A stretch of DNA of 9,723 nucleotides from Burkholderiales bacterium UBA2459 (GCA_002342365.1 DDPV01000040.1:77323-87045); one strand, 5' to 3'; positions 1-9,230 are shown, numbered from the stretch's first letter. A program made the numbers and translations. Notes: generated from the sequence alone by a model not told the origin.

Positions 1-963
1 GCCGGCATAGGTCCTGAAATCCTGCTTAAAGCGCTTTGCTCGTCTGAGCGTCAAGCAATTGCTGCGATTGTCTTTGGCGACCCTGGCTGGCTGATGCGCC
101 AGGCGCGCAGCCTTGGTCTTGAGCGCCGCCTTGAAAACGACGACGCGATTCAATGGGTCAAGTCCTGTTCGGTGCCTACGCATCTTGCGCTGGCTTGTGC
201 AAGCGCAGCGGGTGGGCAATGCGCTGTCGCCTCGGTCCTTGCAGCAGCCGATTCGGTGATCAGGGGTGCTTGTCGCGCGCTTGTTACCGCACCACTGAGC
301 AAAGAGGCCATGCACATGGCTGGTTACAGCTACCCGGGCCACACCGAGCTTTTGTCGGACCTGGTCGGACAAAGGCCCGTCCGAATGATGCTCGAACACG
401 CCTATTTGCGCACGGTGCTCCACAGCATCCATCTGTCTTTGCGCGATGCGATCGATGCCCTTTGCGCAGACAAGCTGATGCAAACCCTCAGGATTGCCGA
501 CCAGGCCTTAAGTCGTTTGCTGGGACGCAAACCGGCACTGCTGCTCGCTGCCCTCAACCCGCACGCCGGCGAAGCCGGTGCCTTCGGACGCGAGGAAATC
601 GAGCTCCTAAGCCCCTGCGTCGCAGAGGCGCAAGCGCAAGGGATCCTGATCGAGGGGCCTCTGGCTGCCGACAGCGTCTTTGCCAGAGCCTGGAATAATC
701 CTCAGATCGATGCGGTGATCGCGCTTTATCACGATCAGGGCTTGATTCCGATCAAACTCCTGGGTATGGACTTGGGGGTGAACATCACGCTAGGTCTGCC
801 TTTCGTGCGAACGAGTCCTGACCACGGCACGGCTTTTGACATTGCTGGCAAAGGGATTGCTCGAGAGGCAAGTTTGCTCGCCGCGTTAAAGGCCGCCGAC
901 CACTACAGCTTGAAGCAGGCCTATGAACACGGGGCTGAGGGCGCTTCAGCGGTGCAAAGCTGA
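1..963 (+). CDS. pdxA: 4-hydroxythreonine-4-phosphate dehydrogenase PdxA (5' end cut by window edge)
   Basis: PdxA is the cytoplasmic NAD-dependent, metal-dependent enzyme that oxidises 4-phosphohydroxy-L-threonine in the DXP-dependent pathway to pyridoxal phosphate. The frame is open from base 1 and 320 residues are visible. The first residues, AGIGPE, are the end of the family's N-terminal GEPAGIGPE motif, so only about 14-20 residues are missing compared with E. coli PdxA. The three metal-site histidine regions are present: GHTEL (His about 114 of the visible protein), LNPHAGE (His about 188) and SPDHGTA (His about 275). YHDQG and GVNITLGLPFVRTS are also intact. The first in-frame ATG inside the window, at 94, is an internal Met and not the start. 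The C-terminus ends soon after the last conserved block, as expected. The usual proteobacterial downstream partner rsmA (ksgA) is absent; the next gene, pckG, is convergent. The motifs are specific and the call is firm. Confidence 0.97.
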   Translation, partial: AGIGPEILLKALCSSERQAIAAIVFGDPGWLMRQARSLGLERRLENDDAIQWVKSCSVPTHLALACASAAGGQCAVASVLAAADSVIRGACRALVTAPLSKEAMHMAGYSYPGHTELLSDLVGQRPVRMMLEHAYLRTVLHSIHLSLRDAIDALCADKLMQTLRIADQALSRLLGRKPALLLAALNPHAGEAGAFGREEIELLSPCVAEAQAQGILIEGPLAADSVFARAWNNPQIDAVIALYHDQGLIPIKLLGMDLGVNITLGLPFVRTSPDHGTAFDIAGKGIAREASLLAALKAADHYSLKQAYEHGAEGASAVQS

Positions 964-1091
964 TCCTACAAAAGAAAGCCGGCGGGTCCAAGCGCACAAG
1001 GCAAGACAGCTAGATCCAGTCTGGCAAAAAACCGGCAGCAAAACCCTGGCTGAGACGGGCTGGCAAAGGGGGTCTGTATGGGCGACAGGCT

Positions 1092-3092
<2,001 letters not shown>

Positions 3093-3094
3093 TT

Positions 3095-3102
3095 CCTTCC
3101 TC
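3095..3102 (-). promoter_or_regulatory. Ribosome binding site of pckG
   Basis: On the - strand the sequence reads GAGGAAGG, with GAGG ending six bases before the ATG at 3092-3090. It is the best Shine-Dalgarno match in the window and fixes the pckG start. It suggests efficient translation, which fits an abundant metabolic enzyme. Confidence 0.8.
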
Positions 3103-3244
3103 GCTGTGTCGATAAGCTATGTGACGAGAGCATGACCAAAGGATCGCGAGTTTAGCGCTTTTCAAGCCTTTTCTCGGCTATCGTATGCGCAAATGCGAAG
3201 TTGGTGCTACAGTGATTACGATGGAACGAGAAGGCCCAGAGTCA

Positions 3245-3523
3245 ATGCCCCAAGTGCTAAACGACCCGCGACAACGCAGGCTCGGTGCGGTTTCACGTCC
3301 TCTTGGGCCGAGCCGCGAACGATTGCCTGAGGATCGGTGGTTTCCGCTTGCCGTGGCGCGCACCCGGATTACGATGCGCTGGGCAGCAAGCCTTTCGGTG
3401 CTCGGGGTTGGTTTGGCCATTTGGCTTGAACGCGGAGCCTCCATGGGCCTTGCAGCCTTCGCGCTTTTGCTTGGTCTGATCGGACTGGCGCTGCACCAAA
3501 GCGTCGCTCGGGCGGGCGCCTAG
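3245..3523 (+). CDS. Hypothetical small membrane protein, two predicted helices
   Basis: I do not recognise this family. From the ATG at 3245 the product is 92 residues. A basic, proline- and arginine-rich stretch of about 43 residues is followed by two hydrophobic segments, roughly WAASLSVLGVGLAIWL and LAAFALLLGLIGLALHQSV. These are separated by a short loop (ERGASMG), which predicts a helical hairpin in the inner membrane. The frame stays open upstream to ATGs at 3185 and 3221. I prefer 3245 because GAGAAGG lies about ten bases before it and neither earlier ATG has a Shine-Dalgarno match. The downstream gene starts 23 bases after this stop in the same direction, so the two probably form a transcription unit. 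It is divergent from pckG. The hydrophobic pattern and position make a real gene more likely than not, but no function can be given. Confidence 0.6.
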   Translation: MPQVLNDPRQRRLGAVSRPLGPSRERLPEDRWFPLAVARTRITMRWAASLSVLGVGLAIWLERGASMGLAAFALLLGLIGLALHQSVARAGA

Positions 3524-3546
3524 GCAGCTATCCGACGCGGGCCGGC

Positions 3547-4626
3547 ATGAGCGTTTTTTTCAACGCTTTGACGGTCGATCCCTGTGCAATCGACGCCGAG
3601 CTTGAAGATGCCGGTGCGGTTGGCCCTGAACTAGCCTTTATCGCAAAAGAGCAGCGGCTTTTGCCACGGGCTTTATGTTGGCGCGATGCCAGCAGCGACT
3701 GGCCGCTGCTGATTGTGCAAATTCCAGGTACTGAAGCGCTTTGGATGCTCCAGCATCCGGTGTTCACACCGATCATCAGACGCTGGGGTATGGCTTTGCG
3801 GGTGATCGGGATTTCGCGCGAGGCGATGGCCTATGACTTTCGCGCGCTGCTCAGCGATAGCACCCTGGCAAAACTTCGCAGCGCTTTGCGCGATGATCCA
3901 CAGCAAGCTCCGGTTGATCTGATTTATCAGGCTTTGGCCCAGGGCATGCTCACCCGCTTGCACCCCAGCGGGCAAATGGCCAAACACCTGCTTCGCGAAG
4001 GCTACATCCATCCGAACTCCGAAGCCATCGAGCCCGCGGATTCGGCCCATCGGCCGCTTCTTATCAAGGCCTTGCAAACGGCTTTGCGACGCGGCCAACT
4101 CGACATCGGCTTTTACAGCCGCGCCATGCGGGCAATTCGAAGGCGCGAATCGCTGGTTCAACAGCGACTCGCCTTTATTTTTGAAGGCGCGCTATCGCCT
4201 TTGAGCCTGCAGCTCTGTGCGCGACTCGACCCGCGCATTCCCTGGGGCGTTTACAACTGGCTGCACCGCGACCCCCGCCATGCGGCCGCCCGCGAACATT
4301 TGCTGCGGCATTTGCCCTGGCTGGGGCCTTGGCTGGCAAACCACTTGCTTCTGGATGTTGATTCCAGGCTACAACAAGTCATTGACTCGGGGCAGGACAG
4401 CCTGGTGCTGGAAAACCTCGCTGCTGTCTTTGCTGTTGATCCCAACCTTTTGAGGCGTTTATGGCGCCGACCGATTGCCATGCCCGCTGAACTCAATGAC
4501 TGGCAGCTGCCACGAATGCTCGCCTGGCTTCAGCAAAAGCCAGAGCGCCTATGGCCGGCAGACGAATCAAGCTGGGATCGCTTGTTTGAAGCGCTTGCGC
4601 TCTTGTCGCCTCCGTCAATCGCCTAG
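3547..4626 (+). CDS. Hypothetical protein, 359 residues, mostly helical
   Basis: I do not recognise this protein. It has no signal peptide and no convincing membrane span. Residues about 1-95 contain hydrophobic strand-like stretches (PLLIVQIPG, ALRVIGISR), which hint at a small alpha/beta domain. The rest is rich in Leu, Arg, Ala and Trp and looks alpha-helical, with short helix-turn units such as HLPWLGPWLANHLLLD near residues 255-270. Composition and codon use match the neighbouring genes, the frame runs intact for over 1 kb, and it ends 39 bases before the convergent mnmE stop, so it is likely a true gene. The ATG at 3547 has no clear ribosome binding site and may rely on coupling to the small membrane protein gene 23 bases upstream. 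A run of seven T falls in codons 3-5. An effector, scaffold or regulatory role would all be guesses. Confidence 0.75.
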   Translation: MSVFFNALTVDPCAIDAELEDAGAVGPELAFIAKEQRLLPRALCWRDASSDWPLLIVQIPGTEALWMLQHPVFTPIIRRWGMALRVIGISREAMAYDFRALLSDSTLAKLRSALRDDPQQAPVDLIYQALAQGMLTRLHPSGQMAKHLLREGYIHPNSEAIEPADSAHRPLLIKALQTALRRGQLDIGFYSRAMRAIRRRESLVQQRLAFIFEGALSPLSLQLCARLDPRIPWGVYNWLHRDPRHAAAREHLLRHLPWLGPWLANHLLLDVDSRLQQVIDSGQDSLVLENLAAVFAVDPNLLRRLWRRPIAMPAELNDWQLPRMLAWLQQKPERLWPADESSWDRLFEALALLSPPSIA

Positions 4627-4633
4627 GGTCAAG

Positions 4634-4648
4634 GCAGCCCAGGGCTGC
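4634..4648. terminator. Perfect hairpin between convergent genes, possible bidirectional terminator
   Basis: GCAGCC and GGCTGC form a six-base-pair GC-rich stem around a three-base CAG loop. It lies in the 39-base gap between the stop of the 359-residue hypothetical gene (+) and the stop of mnmE (-). The location suits a shared terminator. No T-run follows it on either strand, so it would be an atypical intrinsic terminator, or simply an RNA 3'-end protecting stem. Confidence 0.35.
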
Positions 4649-4665
4649 GGGCGCGTAGACCCGAA

Positions 4666-6180
4666 TCATTTCCCGATACAAAACCGGCCGAAAATCGCAC
4701 CCAGCAAATCCTCATCACGCCAAATACCGACGATCTCTCCTAAGGCCTGCTGGGCGAGACGCAACTCCTCTGCCATCAGATCGGCCTGAGCATGCGAGCA
4801 AACCCAATGCATTTGGGCGCTTTGCAAATGTGCTAGGGCGCGTTCCAGCGCGTCAACATGGCGCAGTCTTGCCCAGACCGGTTCGGTGGTTTCGCCTTGA
4901 CGCTGAAGTCCTTGCAAGAGCCTATCCATCAGACCATCAAGCCCCAGACCGACTTTGGCCGACACCGCCATTACGGTCCAGGGCTTCGTCGTCATCGGCT
5001 CATCACAGGTGTTTTCCCGGCCCCTCGCAGCAAGGCTCGTACCAGGACCGGTCGACAGAGCCTGATCAGAATCCTCGATCAGATCAAGCTTATTGAGCAC
5101 CACCAGCCTCGGCGGCTCGACGGACTGTTGCATGTCCTGGCCGGCGTGCTCCGCCCACCAGCTCTGGGCGAAGTGGCGGGCCTGCTCTATCAGGGTTTCG
5201 GCGCAAGCGCCCTCGCGATGAGGGAGCGAATCCACACCGATGACCAAAAGCGTGGCTTGCGCGCGTGAAGCGACCTCCCAGCTGCGCTGCATGCCCCGAA
5301 GCTCAAGCCGATGCGCCTGCGCTGCATCGCGTATGCCTGCGGTGTCGGTCATTTCGATTTGCTGGCCTGCCCATTCAAAGCGCTGCGTGATCCGATCGCG
5401 GGTGGTGCCAGGCTCATCATCGACCAGCGCAAGCTCCTGACCAGCGAAAGCATTCAGCAGACTGCTCTTGCCTGCGTTGGGCGGGCCAATGAGTGCGATG
5501 GAAAGGCCCTGCTGCAATTGGGCGCCCATTTGCCAGGCAGGAATCTGGCTTTGCATCGCCTTGATGGTTTGGGCAAGCGCCTCATCCAGGCCCCAGGAAG
5601 ACAGGCTTTCAACCGGCTCTTCGGGGAAATCCAGCGCGGCTTCGACGAGCACACGAAGCTGTTGAACAGCCTCCAGATGTTGATTCACCTGAATCGAGAA
5701 TTCGCCTTGAAGCGAACGTAAAGCAGCTCTGGCCTGCAGCCGCGTTGATGCGGCGATCAAATCAGCGACCGCTTCGGCCTGCGCCAGATCTAGCCGACCA
5801 TTGAGGAAGGCCCGCTCGGAAAACTCGCCAGGCCTTGCCAAACGAAGCGCCTCGTCCCGACCATAGTGCAATAACGCTTCGATGGCCCAGGCTATCACTG
5901 CAGGCGACCCATGGGTTTGCAGCTCGAGCACATCCTCACCCGTGAATGAATGCGGGGCCGGGAAAAAAAGCGCCACAAGCTGATCAATGGCGCTGCCATC
6001 GGGTGCCTTGAGCGTTCGCAGGCTTGCCCGCCGTGCTTGCAGCGTCCAGCCAAGCTGCGGCAGCAACCAGAGCGCCAAGTCGCTCCCCGATAGCCGTAAC
6101 ATCGCGATCGCAGATAGTCCTTGCGCGCTGGCCTGCGCCAGAATCGGTACGGGTCTGGACTGAGCCGCGTGTGGCCGCAT
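4666..6180 (-). CDS. mnmE: tRNA uridine-5-carboxymethylaminomethyl modification GTPase MnmE (TrmE)
   Basis: MnmE is a K+-dependent dimeric GTPase that works with MnmG to build the cmnm5 group on wobble U34 of certain tRNAs. The 504-residue product shows an N-terminal tetrahydrofolate-binding domain (SFTGEDVLELQTHGSP at 78-93, ARPGEFSERAFLNGRLDLAQ at 115-134) and a helical domain. The inserted G domain has G1 GPPNAGKSS (232-240), the EPGTTRD switch (256-262), G3 DTAGIR (279-284), G4 NKLD (363-366) and G5 SAK (407-409), and the C-terminal FCIGK carries the catalytic cysteine. It is about 50 residues longer than the E. coli protein, mainly from insertions before and after NKLD. The N-terminal GRGG loop is not conserved and switch II carries two extra residues. 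The ATG at 6180 shares its A with the TGA of the Nudix gene. A TTG directly before it is possible but needless. TAAGG lies ten bases upstream of the ATG. MnmG is not in the window. Confidence 0.97.
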   Translation of the reverse strand: MRPHAAQSRPVPILAQASAQGLSAIAMLRLSGSDLALWLLPQLGWTLQARRASLRTLKAPDGSAIDQLVALFFPAPHSFTGEDVLELQTHGSPAVIAWAIEALLHYGRDEALRLARPGEFSERAFLNGRLDLAQAEAVADLIAASTRLQARAALRSLQGEFSIQVNQHLEAVQQLRVLVEAALDFPEEPVESLSSWGLDEALAQTIKAMQSQIPAWQMGAQLQQGLSIALIGPPNAGKSSLLNAFAGQELALVDDEPGTTRDRITQRFEWAGQQIEMTDTAGIRDAAQAHRLELRGMQRSWEVASRAQATLLVIGVDSLPHREGACAETLIEQARHFAQSWWAEHAGQDMQQSVEPPRLVVLNKLDLIEDSDQALSTGPGTSLAARGRENTCDEPMTTKPWTVMAVSAKVGLGLDGLMDRLLQGLQRQGETTEPVWARLRHVDALERALAHLQSAQMHWVCSHAQADLMAEELRLAQQALGEIVGIWRDEDLLGAIFGRFCIGK

Positions 6181-7046
6181 CAAGCGAAGACCTTATCGCC
6201 CAAGCTCTCAGCGCCCTCCGAAGTGGGCTCAAGCCACAGTCCTGCGACCAGGGCGGCGTCGCTTGTGAGTGCATTGGCGGCTATCAACCGGCGAAGTTGC
6301 GCCCGGTCAACACAAAGGTATTCACTAACCTCACCGTCTTGATTCGACGGCGCCAGGTCCGAGGCAAGCCCTAAAGAAAAAACATACAAGCGCTCACGCC
6401 GAAGATGCGGCCAGGCGCTGTCCAGGCCCTCCAAGCACTGCATGTGTATCGGCTTTAAAGCCTTCAGTCCAGCGCGCAACGCGGCAGCGTTGGGGCCATC
6501 GGCAAGCAGTCCAGCCTCTTCCCAGCACTCACGCCATAGGCATTGCTCAATACTTTCACCGGCGCTCAAACCCCCTGCCACCATGTTGTCAAGCAATCCC
6601 GGGTCGCTGTCTTTGTGCATCGAACGACGTGCAAGCCACATCGATTGCCCAGCGCTGGCAATGCCGTTGACATGAACCGCTTCTGTCCAGAAACCCAAAT
6701 GCCTTGCCGCCACGCGTTCGAGTTTGAATCGGGCTGTCGTTGATCCCGGCGAGTAAAGGTCAAAACACTCGTTACGCCAGGCTGGCAAGCGGCCTTGCTG
6801 GTACCAGGACCAGGCAATTGCCTGAAAGCTGGCTTCGGCCTCGCTTCCCGAAGTCAAGCCCGGATGAAATCGATGCAGCCCAAAGCGGTTAGCAGGTGCG
6901 AGCACCAGACCAGCGCTCAAAAGATCGCCTAAATGGTCTTCGCGCACATAAGCCATGGGGCAAAACTCGCCCTCCCAGCCAACCGCGGTCAGGCCCGCAT
7001 CATGAATACAGGCTGGCTTGGGTTCAACGCTGACGCTCTTTGGCAC
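6180..7046 (-). CDS. DUF4743-type Nudix hydrolase, putative damaged-thiamin-diphosphate phosphatase
   Basis: The 288-residue protein carries a full Nudix box at about 158-180 (GGLSAGESIEQCL, then WRECWEEAGL), matching GX5EX7REUXEEXGU with Cys at the first U position. The acidic residues that bind Mg2+ are present. The N-terminal half (about 15-140: GWEGEFCPMAYVRE, then WRNECFDLY, then LERVAARHLGFWTEAVHVNG) is the DUF4743 region that precedes the Nudix domain in a family found in bacteria, fungi and plants. Members studied elsewhere hydrolyse oxo- and oxy-thiamin diphosphates to the monophosphates, clearing damaged cofactor. That activity here is inferred from the family. Translation begins at a GTG (7046) with GAGG six bases upstream. 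No in-frame ATG occurs before residue 31. The start lies 23 bases inside yidC and the stop overlaps the mnmE start, so it should be co-expressed with both. It is cytoplasmic, with no signal peptide or membrane span. Confidence 0.92.
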   Translation of the reverse strand: MPKSVSVEPKPACIHDAGLTAVGWEGEFCPMAYVREDHLGDLLSAGLVLAPANRFGLHRFHPGLTSGSEAEASFQAIAWSWYQQGRLPAWRNECFDLYSPGSTTARFKLERVAARHLGFWTEAVHVNGIASAGQSMWLARRSMHKDSDPGLLDNMVAGGLSAGESIEQCLWRECWEEAGLLADGPNAAALRAGLKALKPIHMQCLEGLDSAWPHLRRERLYVFSLGLASDLAPSNQDGEVSEYLCVDRAQLRRLIAANALTSDAALVAGLWLEPTSEGAESLGDKVFA

Positions 7047-8808
7047 TTTGTGCCTCGATCCGGCGGGTGATAACCCATTGTTGAACGATGGAGTAAATGT
7101 TGTTGACCAGCCAGTAGAGCACCAGACCGGACGGAAAGAAGAAAAACATCACCGAGAACACGATTGGCATGATCATCATCAGCTTGGCTTGAACAGGATC
7201 AGGCGGCGTCGGATTGAGTTTGGTCTGGATGAACATCGTCACAGCCATGAGGATGGGCATCAAACCGATCGGCACGCCGAAGTAAGTCCCCAACAAGGTA
7301 TCGGGTGCTGCGAGATTATCGATATAAAGAAAGGGTGCAAAGCGCATTTCGCTTGATGCGAGCAAGACCCAATAGAGCGCGATAAACACCGGGATTTGAA
7401 CCACAATCGGCAGGCAACCGCCCAAAGGATTGATTTTTTCCTCCTTGTAGAGCTCCATCATCGCCTGATTCATCCGCACGCGATCGTTGCCATAACGCTC
7501 GCGGATGGCCATCATCCTTGGCGTGACGGCCTTCATTCTTGCCATGGATTTGTAGCTGGCCGACTGCAAAGGAAAAAAGAGCGTCTTGATGATCACCGTG
7601 AGCAAAATAATCGCCACGCCCCAGTTATTACTCAGGCTGTGCAATTGGTCGAGCAACCAGAAAATCGGCTTTGCAAACATGGCAAGCCAGCCATAATCCA
7701 CGGCCAGATCAAGCCCGGGTGCGATTGCAGCCAGCATGCTCTGATCCTGGGGTCCGATGAGCAATCTTGCGCTTGTTGTTGCGCTTGCCCCCGGTGCGAT
7801 TTCGGCCAAGCGCTCAAGCGCCCCGACGCTGTAGAGCACCGGATTACCGTCAACCCGCCGCGTGAAGTATTCACGTGGTCGTTGATCGGCAGGCAACCAG
7901 GCGGCGATAAAGTGGTGTTGAATCAAGCCAAGCCAGCCATCGGACGCTTGCTTCACATGCTCGGCTTTGCCTTTTTCAATGCTGGCAAAGTCAACCTTCT
8001 GAAACTTTCGTTCTTCGGTATAAACGACCGGACCGGTATAGGTGCTGTAAACCTGAGACTCGCCCGCTGGCGCTTTACCATCGCGTAACAATTGACGGTA
8101 TGCAATCGGAAGGAGCGCTGTCGATCCCAGGTTTTGTACGGTCTCATCAATCGTCACCAGGTAATCGTCCGGTTGAAGCAGATAGCTTCGCCGAACCTTC
8201 AAATCACCCTCAGTGGCTTCGATGACCAATCGATTCGCGCTTTGTTCGACCAGGCTAAAGCGACTTTGATGATTCGGAAACCGTCGCTCTGCCTGCGCGC
8301 TTATCCAGCCTTGCTGGGCTACGTAATGATTTTGCCCCTGCTGGCTGAGCAAGACTACGTTTGTGTCCGGCGCTGAAAGTTCACGTTGCTTGAGTAATTC
8401 GCTGCGTACAACTTGTCCGCCTTCCGGAAGAATCGATAGCTTGAGCAGCTTGTTTTGCAAGACCCAAGCCTCGGCCAGTGCCTGGCTAACCGATTGTTCA
8501 GCAGCGGCCTTTGGCATGCCAGCGGGCGATGTTCCAGCTGCAGCTGAAGTGCTGGGAAGCTGGCCTGCACCAGGGATTTGCGACTTATCCTGTCCGGCAG
8601 CGGGCACAACAGGACCCGCCTGAGGAACTTCGGCCGATACCGGCTTTGGCTCGGGTGATGTCGTGCCAGGAGTCTGGCTGGCAGAACGATCCGAGTGCTG
8701 CGAGAAAAATCCCGGTTGACCCTGATCGCGTTGCCAGGCATCCCAAAGAAAGAACAGGGATGAGAAAAAAATCACCCAAAGAATCGTGCGCTGAATTTGC
8801 TGTTGCAT
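7024..8808 (-). CDS. yidC: Membrane protein insertase YidC
   Basis: YidC inserts and folds inner-membrane proteins, alone or with SecYEG. The 594-residue length and architecture match the proteobacterial type. TM1 spans about 7-23. A Pro/Ala/Ser/Gln-rich linker (about 40-105) leads to the periplasmic beta-sandwich domain (about 115-350). The five-helix core follows: the segment around 397-413, the cytoplasmic hairpin (MARMKAVTPRMMAIRERYG, KEEKINPLGGCLP), then helices near 468-484, 510-527, 541-557 and 560-580. Arg424 in YKSMARM is the conserved groove arginine that contacts substrates. The C-terminus, VITRRIEAQSAKERQR, is short and basic. Translation starts at ATG 8808, 27 bases after the yidD stop, without an obvious Shine-Dalgarno match. 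The 3' end contains the ribosome binding site and GTG start of the Nudix gene. Confidence 0.98.
   Translation of the reverse strand: MQQQIQRTILWVIFFSSLFFLWDAWQRDQGQPGFFSQHSDRSASQTPGTTSPEPKPVSAEVPQAGPVVPAAGQDKSQIPGAGQLPSTSAAAGTSPAGMPKAAAEQSVSQALAEAWVLQNKLLKLSILPEGGQVVRSELLKQRELSAPDTNVVLLSQQGQNHYVAQQGWISAQAERRFPNHQSRFSLVEQSANRLVIEATEGDLKVRRSYLLQPDDYLVTIDETVQNLGSTALLPIAYRQLLRDGKAPAGESQVYSTYTGPVVYTEERKFQKVDFASIEKGKAEHVKQASDGWLGLIQHHFIAAWLPADQRPREYFTRRVDGNPVLYSVGALERLAEIAPGASATTSARLLIGPQDQSMLAAIAPGLDLAVDYGWLAMFAKPIFWLLDQLHSLSNNWGVAIILLTVIIKTLFFPLQSASYKSMARMKAVTPRMMAIRERYGNDRVRMNQAMMELYKEEKINPLGGCLPIVVQIPVFIALYWVLLASSEMRFAPFLYIDNLAAPDTLLGTYFGVPIGLMPILMAVTMFIQTKLNPTPPDPVQAKLMMIMPIVFSVMFFFFPSGLVLYWLVNNIYSIVQQWVITRRIEAQSAKERQR
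7053..7056 (-). promoter_or_regulatory. Ribosome binding site of the Nudix gene, inside yidC
   Basis: The - strand reads GAGG, then six bases, then GTG at 7046-7044. It lies within the last codons of yidC. It decides the start, because no ATG is available in that frame until residue 31. Confidence 0.55.
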
Positions 8809-8835
8809 AGTTTGAAGTTGGGGCGTCGAAATGGG

Positions 8836-9195
8836 CTAGGAGGCAAAAGGCGGCTTGCCGGATTTCGCTGATTCTGGCGTGCTGGCAGGCTTTGTACCAT
8901 GAGACAGGCTTGCTGCCGGCACCTCATCGATCCCGCCGGGATGAAATGGATGACATCGGCATAAGCGCCTAAAGCTCAAATAAGCGCCTTGAACCGTGCC
9001 GTGGATCTGGAAGGCTTCTTTGGCATAAGTCGAACAGCTCGGCAAGAAGCGACAGGACGGACCAAGCAAGGGCCCAAGCGTGTATTGATAAAGCTGAATC
9101 AAGGCGAGCGCAAGGCGCATACCAAAGTGGTCCGCTAGCGCTTTGTGCTTCGCATCCGGGCTTCTTGCAGGTATTGCCTTGCGGGAGTCAGTCAT
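8836..9195 (-). CDS. yidD: Membrane protein insertion efficiency factor YidD
   Basis: YidD is a small membrane-associated protein that aids YidC-dependent insertion. The family core lies at about residues 31-93: LIQLYQYTLGPLLGPSCRF, then LPSCSTYAKEAFQIHG, then the Cys/His-rich CRCHPFHPGGIDEVP. The cysteine positions of CRFxPxCSxY and the CHPxHPGG motif are all present. At 119 residues it is longer than the E. coli protein (about 85): it has an extra hydrophilic N-terminus of about 25 residues and a low-complexity C-terminal tail of about 26 residues rich in Ser, Pro and Lys. The ATG at 9195 is preceded in frame by TTG, TGC and a TGA stop, so the start must be this ATG or the adjacent TTG. No Shine-Dalgarno match is visible. 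It sits 35 bases after rnpA and 27 bases before yidC, the standard order for this cluster. Confidence 0.95.
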   Translation of the reverse strand: MTDSRKAIPARSPDAKHKALADHFGMRLALALIQLYQYTLGPLLGPSCRFLPSCSTYAKEAFQIHGTVQGAYLSFRRLCRCHPFHPGGIDEVPAASLSHGTKPASTPESAKSGKPPFAS

Positions 9196-9230
9196 CAAGC
9201 ATCACATCATCAAGTTGAGGGCTCATTCGT

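Noticed and set aside
964..1091. Terminator between pdxA and pckG
   Set aside because: Only short stems such as CCAG/CTGG are seen, without a following T-run on either strand.
3093..3244. Divergent sigma-70 promoters between pckG and the small membrane protein gene
   Set aside because: Candidate -10 boxes (for example TATCGT, TAAACT) lack a properly spaced -35, so none is reported as a feature.
3178..3444. 88-codon - strand frame opposite the small membrane protein gene
   Set aside because: The product is Arg/Ser/Pro-rich without hydrophobic or domain pattern, and the + strand frame has the more protein-like two-helix pattern and context.
6180..6183. TTG codon as the start of mnmE
   Set aside because: The next codon is ATG, sharing its base with the upstream TGA in a typical coupled arrangement, so the ATG is preferred.
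7396..8088. 230-codon open frame on the + strand opposite yidC
   Set aside because: It is antisense to a conserved insertase gene, its composition is His/Arg-rich, and no motif or ribosome binding site is present.
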